Origin: a virus
DNA: 20,657 nt
Virus record (IMG/VR): IMGVR_UViG_3300013104_000084
Location: 1-20,657 of that record
Reading direction: 5' to 3' (one strand)
Below, in pieces: positions 14,187 through 19,883 of the stretch (the first letter of the stretch is position 1; every line of letters starts with the position of its first letter). The position numbers were made by a program, and so were the translations under genes. Under the pieces are notes generated by a model. The model was not told the origin of the DNA. It worked only from the letters and a program-made list of their open reading frames with translations, and did not search any database.

Positions 14187-14564
14187 GCTGAGTTCCGAGA
14201 ACGAGAAGTGGCGGTGTCGGATCAACTCGTGAGTGAACGAACGGGAAACGCCAGTGATGTAGATCGAGACCGACGCGTGCTCGAGGACTGATCCGTGCCC
14301 TGTCTCGAGGATGTGTGCCAGGTATCCCTCGTTCGATGCCGTCTTCGGGTTCGGCTTGTGGAACGACTGGTAGCACGCGCGGCCGGCGAACTCGACGAGA
14401 GCCTCTCCGTCGTAAACGGCCTCTCCGTCCGGGAACGTGTCGTACAGGTTGTTGTCGTCCGGAGTGAATATCAGTCGGCTGATGCCCTGCTCATCCTCCT
14501 CCGTCGGCGGGCTGAAGATCGTTCGGCCGACGATCTGGGCGTTCGGCTGGACTGTCGTGAGCAT
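14184..14564 (-). CDS. thyX: ThyX N-terminal part, ending at amber in signature motif
   Basis: First part of thymidylate synthase ThyX, which makes dTMP from dUMP using FAD, NADPH and methylene-tetrahydrofolate. It contains [16 protein letters not shown] (58 to 73), [20 protein letters not shown] (85 to 104) and [20 protein letters not shown] (107 to 126). The ThyX motif RHRxxSx2-3..SxR(Y/F) runs R116-H-R118 ... S126 and then meets TAG where actinobacterial enzymes normally have Gln, with Arg-Phe right after. The N-terminus has about 25 residues before the first conserved strand. The ATG at 14564 overlaps the previous TAA by one base (TAATG). Alone, this part lacks the C-terminal active-site residues and should be inactive. 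Confidence 0.8.
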   Translation of the reverse strand: MLTTVQPNAQIVGRTIFSPPTEEDEQGISRLIFTPDDNNLYDTFPDGEAVYDGEALVEFAGRACYQSFHKPNPKTASNEGYLAHILETGHGSVLEHASVSIYITGVSRSFTHELIRHRHFSFSELS

Positions 14565-14908
14565 TACTTCTTCTTCCTGTTGTCAGTGATCATCTCGTTG
14601 ATGTGCATGTCGATGACCGAGAGTGTCGCCTGCGGGTCGGCGCCAGAATTGATGGCGTCCTTGATCTTGCCCACCAGTCCGATCAGGTCGTCAGCCTTCT
14701 TCTCCTGGTTCGACGCGTGGATCGCGAGGTTCTGGAACTTGATCTGGAGCCGATACGTGTGCTCCGTCAGGCGCAGGAACCACTTCTGCAACTCGCTCAT
14801 GTGCTCGCGAGGCATCGTGGAGATGGCGTCGGACATTTGGTCGATCATCGCCGCCTCCTTCTCGTTGAGCGGGGCGATGTTGGGGTTCGGACTCTTGAAG
14901 TCACTCAT
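14564..14908 (-). CDS. Helical protein of unknown function, 114 aa
   Basis: I do not recognise this protein. It starts [20 protein letters not shown] and is almost wholly helical and charged after residue 15, with an amphipathic stretch [20 protein letters not shown]. The tail is basic (DNRKKK). The ATG at 14908 lies inside the previous gene's end (8-base overlap), and its TAA overlaps the thyX ATG by one base, so it is co-translated with thyX. There is no catalytic motif, Cys cluster or membrane segment. Confidence 0.65.
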   Translation of the reverse strand: MSDFKSPNPNIAPLNEKEAAMIDQMSDAISTMPREHMSELQKWFLRLTEHTYRLQIKFQNLAIHASNQEKKADDLIGLVGKIKDAINSGADPQATLSVIDMHINEMITDNRKKK

Positions 14909-15173
14909 CAGGTTGCACCTGCATCCTGAGAATCGTCGCGGCCTCTTCGAGCATCGTCATCCAGACCTGGAACGGCAGCGCGCTGGTCTGCATGATCTGG
15001 AGGAACATATTCTCCGTCTCCGGGCCGTCGTCCTCCTTCCGTGGGAGTTCGACGAGGGTAATGGCGATCGTGGCGTGGACGTACGCGTCGTCGCCTGACT
15101 CGTCCTTGACCCCCACGGCCACCGCGTTCGCAATGGACTCCTTGACCTGGAGTCGGACCTCTTCGTCGATCAC
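14901..15173 (-). CDS. Small protein of unknown function, 90 aa
   Basis: Unrecognised. The GTG at 15173 overlaps the preceding TGA by four bases (GTGA), with GGGGGAAAG before it. The N-terminal helix (IDEEVRLQVKESIANAVAV) leads to one or two strands (DAYVHATIAITLVELP) and a C-terminal helix ending in RMQVQPDE. The longer upstream reading in this frame is Arg/Gly/His-rich and is only a shadow of the preceding gene. It is coupled on both sides. Confidence 0.6.
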   Translation of the reverse strand: MIDEEVRLQVKESIANAVAVGVKDESGDDAYVHATIAITLVELPRKEDDGPETENMFLQIMQTSALPFQVWMTMLEEAATILRMQVQPDE

Positions 15174-15559
15174 CTTTCCCCCTTGGCCAACCGCTGCTCG
15201 GTGATCCCCGAGACGTAGTCCTCGAAGGTCATGAACGCCGGCGGGAGACTCATCTTCATGATCTTCCGGACGTCGATGCCCTGGCGCCGGCCGATGTCGT
15301 CCGCCTGGACTCGCATGAAGATCCGCTTCGCCTCCGAAGTTGCGACCTCGTCCAGATCCTCCTCCTCGACGCGCCGGACGTAGGCCAGAGTGACATCTCG
15401 ATCCGCTGGCTGATCCCAGTCGAGAATCGCGTCCTCGACGATGTAGAAGAAGGACTCCTTGCCCTTCTGGACCGGGCCGAGGATCTGTCCGACGATGTCG
15501 ACACACTCCCCGGGGTAGGCCAGGACTGCCGCCTCGGTGGCTGCCATCAGTGCGGTCAT
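15170..15559 (-). CDS. Acidic protein of unknown function, 129 aa
   Basis: Unrecognised. It begins MTALMAATEAAVLAYPGECV and contains KESFFYIVEDAILDWDQPAD and a strongly acidic RRVEEEDLDEVATSEAKR helix. A DVRKIMKMSLPPAFMTFEDY segment near the end could be a small interaction motif. The ATG at 15559 overlaps the TGA of the gene before (ATGA), and its own stop overlaps the next GTG. It lies in a run of small genes leading to thyX. Confidence 0.65.
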   Translation of the reverse strand: MTALMAATEAAVLAYPGECVDIVGQILGPVQKGKESFFYIVEDAILDWDQPADRDVTLAYVRRVEEEDLDEVATSEAKRIFMRVQADDIGRRQGIDVRKIMKMSLPPAFMTFEDYVSGITEQRLAKGER

Positions 15560-15798
15560 TCGGAAATGCCTCCGTCTTCTCGGGGAATTGCTGCCTTGTA
15601 CGCCTCCGCGCTGAGCTCCCGGTATCGGGTCTCTGCGGTGTAGCGAAGCTCGTTGATCGGGCGGAACATGTCCTCCGCCTGGGTCAGCGCGTCGGCAGCT
15701 TCGCGGTAATGATCTTCGGTTTCGGCGATGAACTTGTCCAGCGACTCCATGTCCATCTTGCGGATGTCATCGAGCGTGAACGGTGGCTTCTCTGCCAT
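15556..15798 (-). CDS. Small helical protein, 80 aa
   Basis: Unrecognised helical protein starting MAEKPPFTLDDIRKMDMESL. The first 30 residues (FTLDDIRKMDMESLDKFIAE) resemble a short docking helix pair. The remainder is a charged amphipathic helix (YREAADALTQAEDMFRPINE). The ATG at 15798 follows AGAGAGA. Upstream is the leader CACCACCGAA at a spacing of 14 bases, also seen before the membrane protein gene at 17682. The 35-base gap before it is one of the few in this module and may hold a weak promoter (TACAGT at 15833 to 15828). Confidence 0.65.
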   Translation of the reverse strand: MAEKPPFTLDDIRKMDMESLDKFIAETEDHYREAADALTQAEDMFRPINELRYTAETRYRELSAEAYKAAIPREDGGISE

Positions 15799-15812
15799 GT
15801 GTGAATCTCTCT

Positions 15813-15822
15813 TTCGGTGGTG
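15813..15822 (-). promoter_or_regulatory. CACCACCGAA leader element
   Basis: Ten-base sequence CACCACCGAA (transcript sense) placed exactly 14 bases before the ATG at 15798. An identical ten-mer lies exactly 14 bases before the ATG at 17682. A TACAGT hexamer precedes both, at different distances. The shared start spacing suggests a translation-related leader rather than a promoter. Confidence 0.4.
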
Positions 15823-15833
15823 ATCGGACTGTA

Positions 15834-16073
15834 CTACATCTTCCGATGTCTTGAGCAGAAGTGCTGCGTGAACTGCACGAATCCTTCGGAGAACCAGCCC
15901 TGGGGAGAGTTGGCGTTGAACTCCTGCATGATCGCCGGAATGTCAGCTCGGGTGGTGTTCGGGTAGTGGAGCGCGGCCTGACAGAACGTGTTGTCGCAGT
16001 AGATCGCGATGCCGGCGTCCTTCTCGTAATTCTTCTTGCCGCGCTCCCGCTCCGAGAATATTCGGATCGTCAC
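15834..16073 (-). CDS. Small zinc-finger-like protein, 79 aa
   Basis: The GTG at 16073 overlaps the stop of the coiled-coil gene by four bases (GTGA). The protein has IYCDNTFCQAALHYPNTTRA (C26-x4-C31) in the middle and HFCSRHRKM at the end (C73-x2-H76). The two pairs, about 40 residues apart, would form one zinc site, similar to short treble-clef/ribbon proteins common in actinophages. Between them lies a helix (IPAIMQEFNAN) and an aromatic GWFSEGFVQF. It may bind nucleic acid or act as an adaptor; no closer identity is possible from sequence alone. Confidence 0.7.
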   Translation of the reverse strand: MTIRIFSERERGKKNYEKDAGIAIYCDNTFCQAALHYPNTTRADIPAIMQEFNANSPQGWFSEGFVQFTQHFCSRHRKM

Positions 16074-17122
16074 TTCTGTTCGACCCTGGTGTCGTACGGC
16101 TTCAGCACAAAAAGGGCGTTCTTGTCCTTGTTGGCCTCGTTGATGGTCTGCTCGAGGAGGCGAATGCGATTCATCCGAGCGGTGTGGTTGGCGTTGCACT
16201 TCATGATGTGTGCGTTCAGCCGGCCGACGGCGACGTTGAGATTCTGCACCGCTGTCTCGGCGCACTTCAGATCCTCCTTGGCCTTCGCGTGAACCTCCAG
16301 AGGGACTCCGATCTGGTAGTCGACCGGCGTGCTCTTGAGGTCTTCGATCTCCCTGCGGAGTTCGTTGAGTCGGGTGGCCTGACGGCCGTTGGCTCCGCGG
16401 AGAACGTTGCGCTCCGACTTCAGCTCTTCAGTCAGAGTCCTGAGCTCAGTGACTTCCATCGCCAGGTCTCGACCCCTTTCCGTGCGCAACTCCGCGCGGA
16501 GCGAAGCCACCAGGTCGAAGTATTCGCTGAGTTCCCTCTTGTACTGCGCTTTGGCTCGCTCGCCGCTTTCTTCCGTGCTGGCATGAGCGCTCTGCGTGTA
16601 CTCGAGGTCGATCTGGAGAGTCCGGATGTCGTTCGTCAGGTCGACGACGTCGTTCTTGAGCCGGCCGATGACGCGATCCTTCTCCTGCACCTCCGCCTTA
16701 GCTTCGCGGTATTCCTCTCGGGCGCCGAGCAGGTAGACGAGCTGGTCGGCCACCTCTTCGATCGAGTCGGTCAGGAAGTCTCGGCCGTTCTTGGTCTGGA
16801 GAAGTGTGCCGTACTCGTCGAGTCCGACCTGCTTGCGCTCCTGGATGACCTCGACGGCGAGGTCGTGCATCGACGGGCCGTCGTTGGGGATGGGTGCTGC
16901 CTGGGTGTCCTGTGCCATGATTCCGTGCTCCTCTTCATTGGGGTGGATGAAAAACGCCTTGAAGCCCTTGGTGTCCCCGGCCATCGTGGCCTCGAACGCC
17001 TGTCGTTCGGCGTGCGTGAGTGGCCGGGTCTTGATTGCGCCCCCGTTCCGGAAGGCGTGGTGGTTCTGCGCCGCGTCGCGGGCCGCCATCAGGCTGTCGA
17101 CCGTGTAGTGATAGTCGGTCAT
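16070..17122 (-). CDS. MazG-like domain plus long coiled coil, 350 aa
   Basis: Three parts. Residues 1 to 68 are an unrecognised N-terminal region with a TRPLTHAERQAFEATMAGD segment. Residues about 84 to 137 read LAVEVIQERKQVGLDEYGT and then NGRDFLTDSIEEVADQLVYL. This is the helical signature (ERK..G..YGT.L...NGRD...D..EE..D...YL) of phage dATP/dGTP pyrophosphohydrolase-like MazG relatives. Residues 138 to 265 form a long charged coiled coil, followed by a less regular tail with CNANH. ATG 17122 overlaps the preceding TGA by one base; a GTG three bases earlier is also possible. Inside the gene, ATG 16918 (residue 69) has GAGGAG nine bases before it, so a shorter product starting MAQDTQAAP is likely too. 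Confidence 0.65.
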   Translation of the reverse strand: MTDYHYTVDSLMAARDAAQNHHAFRNGGAIKTRPLTHAERQAFEATMAGDTKGFKAFFIHPNEEEHGIMAQDTQAAPIPNDGPSMHDLAVEVIQERKQVGLDEYGTLLQTKNGRDFLTDSIEEVADQLVYLLGAREEYREAKAEVQEKDRVIGRLKNDVVDLTNDIRTLQIDLEYTQSAHASTEESGERAKAQYKRELSEYFDLVASLRAELRTERGRDLAMEVTELRTLTEELKSERNVLRGANGRQATRLNELRREIEDLKSTPVDYQIGVPLEVHAKAKEDLKCAETAVQNLNVAVGRLNAHIMKCNANHTARMNRIRLLEQTINEANKDKNALFVLKPYDTRVEQK

Positions 17123-17682
17123 CACTTCACGACCCTGGTCAGGGTGACATCATTCAGCTTGACCGATTGGTCGCTCTCCGCGATCACCAGGTACTCGCTG
17201 CCGGTGCGGATGTAGCCACTTCGGATCATCGTCCGGCCGGGGTTGCCGATCTGGCAGGAGAAGTCCGAGCAGCGAGCCCAGTACCCTCCACCTCGGTTCG
17301 GTACGGCATCGACCAGGTACGTACCGGCCGGGACCTGACCGACTCCGTCTCCGACGAGGAATTGACCGTTCATGTCGGTGAAGAAGTTCTTCTTCGGCAC
17401 GGTGGCCAGCGGATTCTTCGGGTACGTCGGAGACGCCGGCTCGGCCGTCGGGATGTTGGAGTCGATGTAGGTTCGCTCCTTCGAGTTCTCTCCGAGAGCT
17501 CCGATCACCGCGATCGCGATCAGCCCGAACACGACGATCAGAGCGATGATCACTCCGTTGCTCGGTCTCTTCGGCGGCTTCGGCGTCTGGGGAGAGGTGG
17601 TGTAGCGACCAGATCCGGATCTCTGGTATTCCGCGATGCCGGAGTAGTACGACGGGTCCGGGCTTACAGCAGGATTGGTCAT
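17122..17682 (-). CDS. Single-pass membrane protein with outer domain, 186 aa
   Basis: Residues 1 to 42 are a Pro/Ser/Tyr-rich cytoplasmic tail (QTPKPPKRPSNG before the membrane). Residues about 43 to 65 are one transmembrane helix (GVIIALIVVFGLIAIAVIGA). The rest should be outside the membrane. Residues about 105 to 186 contain FLVGDGVGQVPAGTYLVDAV, YWARCSDFSC and a strand ending VIAESDQSVKLNDVTLTRV. This resembles the small beta domain found in actinobacterial surface lipoproteins (PAGTY ... CYWAR ... D..). It may modify the host envelope or block superinfection; that is inference. The ATG at 17682 has GGAAGG upstream and lies behind its own promoter. Confidence 0.75.
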   Translation of the reverse strand: MTNPAVSPDPSYYSGIAEYQRSGSGRYTTSPQTPKPPKRPSNGVIIALIVVFGLIAIAVIGALGENSKERTYIDSNIPTAEPASPTYPKNPLATVPKKNFFTDMNGQFLVGDGVGQVPAGTYLVDAVPNRGGGYWARCSDFSCQIGNPGRTMIRSGYIRTGSEYLVIAESDQSVKLNDVTLTRVVK

Positions 17683-17696
17683 GATCTCGCCTTCCG

Positions 17697-17706
17697 TTCG
17701 GTGGTG
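17697..17706 (-). promoter_or_regulatory. CACCACCGAA leader element
   Basis: Second perfect copy of the ten-mer CACCACCGAA, again exactly 14 bases before the start codon (ATG 17682). It overlaps the 5' side of the ribosome binding region (CGGAAGG follows directly). Confidence 0.4.
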
Positions 17707-17725
17707 GTGTCTTGCTTGTAGACCT

Positions 17726-17755
17726 ACTGTAGCGGACGCATTCGGTTTCCGTCAA
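17726..17755 (-). promoter_or_regulatory. Sigma70-like promoter for membrane protein gene
   Basis: On the minus strand TTGACG (17755 to 17750) and TACAGT (17731 to 17726) are separated by 18 bases, close to the consensus of housekeeping sigma promoters. They lie in the 73-base gap after the zinc-ribbon gene, the largest non-coding gap in the window. The -35 box overlaps the region next to the TAG stop at 17756. This could start a transcript for the genes from 17682 leftwards. Confidence 0.55.
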
Positions 17756-18064
17756 CTACTCGGGTGAGGTCCAGTCCCTCTTCTCGCAGAGGGGGCACTG
17801 AAAGAGGATGCCGAGACCAACGCCGTTGACCTCCAGAACCTCTCCCTTGGACACCTTCATGCTGGTCACAGCCCCGCAGTCGCACTCTTTTCGATAGACA
17901 AGAACCTTACCCTTCTGGTTATACCGGCTCCGATCCTTCTCACGTCGGCACTCACGGCAACGGTAGTAAGGGCCGTTCGGACCCTTCCGGTGGACGTAGA
18001 TGTTCTCGGCGCAGGCCTCGTGGCCGCAGTCCATGACCTGTGTCGGCAAGCTCGAAATGTCCAT
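17756..18064 (-). CDS. Zinc-ribbon protein after nrdF, 102 aa
   Basis: Four Cys pairs or near-pairs are visible: C13/C18 with H15, C36-x2-C39, C61-x-C63 and C90-x2-C93. The first two, with GPYYRCRECRREKDRSRYN between and after, form a treble-clef-like finger with a basic helix. The second two (KECDCGAVTSMKVS onward to FQCPLCEKRDW) form a zinc ribbon. The ATG at 18064 overlaps the nrdF TGA by one base (TGATG), so it is made with NrdF. Role unknown; DNA or RNA binding is plausible from the RECRREKDRSRY helix. Confidence 0.7.
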   Translation of the reverse strand: MDISSLPTQVMDCGHEACAENIYVHRKGPNGPYYRCRECRREKDRSRYNQKGKVLVYRKECDCGAVTSMKVSKGEVLEVNGVGLGILFQCPLCEKRDWTSPE

Positions 18065-19062
18065 CAGAAATCCCAGTCGGAGTCGGAGGTCTCTTCGGCA
18101 ACGCCGATGACGTACGAGCTGCCCGATCCGGAGAAGAAGTCGAAGTTCTCCCCCGAGTTCGGAGACAGCGAGGACATCACCGCGGCGTCGGCCTTGGTCG
18201 TGTCGGCCGGGAACAAGGGCTGGAACCCCATGTTCATCAGGGCCTTGTTGGCGTTGTACCGGAGGAACTTTTCCACGTCCTCGACCAGGCCGAGCTCCGC
18301 GTAGAGTTCGCGCGAGTAGTCGACCTCCGCGTCGTAGAGTTCCATCAGGAACTCGTAGACCCAGGCCTCGAGCACCTGGCGAGAATACGGGGACAACTTC
18401 TCGAAGGTCTTCCGGAACTTGTGACCGATGTAGAAGCCGTGGATCGCTTCGTCGCGGATGATCAGTCGGATGATGTCCGCGGTGTTGGTCAGCTTGCCGC
18501 GGGAGGACATGTACAGCGGCCAGTAGAAACCGGAGTAGAACAGGAATGACTCGAGCAGGGTCGACGCGGCCTTGCGCCGGAGCGCGACCATCATCTTGAC
18601 CTCCTCCTGCACTCCGCTCATGCCGGCGACGTACTTCTGGTCGTACCAGCCGAGGATCGCAGCGGCCTTGTTCTGCAGGAGTGAGGACTGCTCGGCCCAC
18701 TCGAAGACCTCGTCGATCTCCTTGGTCGAGCACAGCGTCGAGAAGATCGAGCTGTACGACTTCGCGTGGATCGACTCCTGTCCGGCGATGTATGTATACA
18801 CCGCCTCTTCGTGCTGGGTGAGCGAGTCGGGGATCAGCGCGACGGCGCCGACGGTGCCCTGGATCGTGTCGAGCATCGTCAGGCCGGTGAAGACCTTCTT
18901 GGTGGTTTCCTTCCAGGTCTCGGGGAGGGTGGCCCAGGACGGGATGTCACTGGCCAGGGGGACCTTGGTGTCGAGCCAGAAGTTGTTGGTCAGTTTGGTC
19001 CAAACTTCCAGGTCGAGCGGGTCTTGCAGCCGGTTCCAGTTCACTGGCCGGACGAGATTCAT
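18064..19062 (-). CDS. nrdF: Class Ib ribonucleotide reductase small subunit NrdF, 332 aa
   Basis: Provides the radical for reduction of ribonucleoside diphosphates. All expected metal ligands and the radical Tyr are present: D65, E96, H99, Y103 (in QESIHAKSY), E171 (LLESFLFYSGF), E205 and H208 (RDEAIHGFY). The N-terminus VNWNRLQDPLDLEVWTKLT and the C-terminal tail ending DSDWDF are typical NrdF. The stretch between Y103 and E171 appears roughly 15 residues longer than in Salmonella NrdF as I recall it. The ATG at 19062 lacks a good binding site. TTG at 19071, with AAAGG seven bases before, would add three residues. No nrdE, nrdI or nrdH is in the window, so the large subunit comes from elsewhere in the phage or the host. 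Confidence 0.92.
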   Translation of the reverse strand: MNLVRPVNWNRLQDPLDLEVWTKLTNNFWLDTKVPLASDIPSWATLPETWKETTKKVFTGLTMLDTIQGTVGAVALIPDSLTQHEEAVYTYIAGQESIHAKSYSSIFSTLCSTKEIDEVFEWAEQSSLLQNKAAAILGWYDQKYVAGMSGVQEEVKMMVALRRKAASTLLESFLFYSGFYWPLYMSSRGKLTNTADIIRLIIRDEAIHGFYIGHKFRKTFEKLSPYSRQVLEAWVYEFLMELYDAEVDYSRELYAELGLVEDVEKFLRYNANKALMNMGFQPLFPADTTKADAAVMSSLSPNSGENFDFFSGSGSSYVIGVAEETSDSDWDF

Positions 19063-19082
19063 GCGAGGCAATTCAGGGCCTT

Positions 19083-19265
19083 TCAGAGGTCGGAGAGTTC
19101 GATGAAGTAGAGGCCGACGAACAGGCCGGCCAACGAGAATAGTAGCCAGCACCAGAACTTCCAGATCTTGGCGTCGACGAACTGCCCCTGGTTTTTGTTG
19201 TGGTACTTCATGTTGTTGTGGCCGATCATCATCATCGCGAAGCCGATGATCGCGAACCAGATCAT
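19083..19265 (-). CDS. Small two-helix membrane protein, 60 aa
   Basis: Residues 1 to 15 (MIWFAIIGFAMMMIG) and about 36 to 57 (WKFWCWLLFSLAGLFVGLYF) are membrane helices, joined by a polar loop (HNNMKYHNKNQGQ). The ATG at 19265 overlaps the previous TGA (ATGA). It is the last of three similar-sized membrane genes in a row. Function unknown; holin-like or exclusion roles are only possible by size and shape, and the lysis genes are not seen here. Confidence 0.7.
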   Translation of the reverse strand: MIWFAIIGFAMMMIGHNNMKYHNKNQGQFVDAKIWKFWCWLLFSLAGLFVGLYFIELSDL

Positions 19266-19453
19266 CTCAGCGACTCCATCGCTCCGAAGATCCCGATGGA
19301 CAGGATGAGAACCGTAGCGATCAGGCCGACGACGTGCCAGTAGCGACCGCGTTGCGACTTGGGCCCAATGTCCGGCGAGGCCAACACCGCTCCGAAGAAC
19401 GCGGCGCCGCAAAGGCCGACGACGTATGCCACGGGAAAAATCCACTCAGCCAT
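19262..19453 (-). CDS. Small two-helix membrane protein, 63 aa
   Basis: Residues about 5 to 25 (IFPVAYVVGLCGAAFFGAVL) and 38 to 60 (YWHVVGLIATVLILSIGIFG) are predicted membrane helices with a short basic loop (GPKSQRGR), which would lie on the cytoplasmic side. The ATG at 19453 follows GGATAGG, three bases after the preceding gene's stop. It overlaps the next gene by four bases. Confidence 0.7.
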   Translation of the reverse strand: MAEWIFPVAYVVGLCGAAFFGAVLASPDIGPKSQRGRYWHVVGLIATVLILSIGIFGAMESLR

Positions 19454-19456
19454 GAC

Positions 19457-19636
19457 CTATCCCCACTTCACGATCAGGACTCCGATGAAGACGACCTCGA
19501 GGATCAGCCAGAAGAGCCACCACAGGTTCACCACGGTCCGGTTCTTTCCGGAGATCTCTCGCTCGATCTGCTCCGCGGAGAAGAAGGCCGAGCAGGAGGC
19601 GAGTGCGAGCAGAACGTAAAATACCAGGTCAGACAT
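19457..19636 (-). CDS. Small two-helix membrane protein, 59 aa
   Basis: Residues 4 to 20 (LVFYVLLALASCSAFFS) and about 36 to 56 (VNLWWLFWLILEVVFIGVLI) are hydrophobic helices. They are separated by a charged loop AEQIEREISGKNR. The ATG at 19636 overlaps the end of the preceding gene by eight bases. The longer upstream reading in this frame is Arg/Ser-rich and not protein-like. No match to a named holin or exclusion family is claimed. Confidence 0.7.
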   Translation of the reverse strand: MSDLVFYVLLALASCSAFFSAEQIEREISGKNRTVVNLWWLFWLILEVVFIGVLIVKWG

Positions 19637-19883
19637 CAGTTTCCCTCCGATCCAAGTCCGCGAGCGATAGCCCCATCGACAAGAGTTGTAGCCGGTGGTT
19701 GTGGAGTGCCACCTGCGTCCGCCGGTGATAGTCCCGGACCGGCGCCATAGACCGCTCGAACTCCGCCAGAGCTCTGTCGTATTCCTCTTGACTCTCGCGT
19801 ATTGCAGTCTCCGCGGCCGTCCGGAGTTTTTGCCAACCCTCGAGGAGCATCTTCTCCAGCTCCGACGTTTTCTTGACTTGCAT
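19629..19883 (-). CDS. Coiled-coil protein, 84 aa
   Basis: Begins MQVKKTSELEKMLLEGWQKL and continues as one long amphipathic helix to about residue 70, then LSLADLDRRETDV. Codon usage and residue pattern look truly coding. It starts at ATG 19883 after GAGAAAGAGATGG, a weak binding site. It lies completely out of phase inside the 3' end of the next upstream ORF (19636 to 20655), an overlap of 248 bases, which is unusual. Function unknown. Confidence 0.65.
   Translation of the reverse strand: MQVKKTSELEKMLLEGWQKLRTAAETAIRESQEEYDRALAEFERSMAPVRDYHRRTQVALHNHRLQLLSMGLSLADLDRRETDV

Noticed and set aside
14184-14564. Amber codon as evidence of genome-wide stop reassignment
   Set aside because: TAG ends several well-defined genes here (capsid, decoration, portal, terminase, MazG), at the expected family lengths.
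13713-14564. Intron or intein in thyX
   Set aside because: Phage thyX genes can carry introns, but here the two halves are separated by one codon only, leaving no room for an intervening sequence.
16184-17215. 343-codon plus-strand ORF
   Set aside because: Antisense to the MazG-like/coiled-coil gene. Its Leu/Val/Arg repeats mirror the coiled-coil codons.
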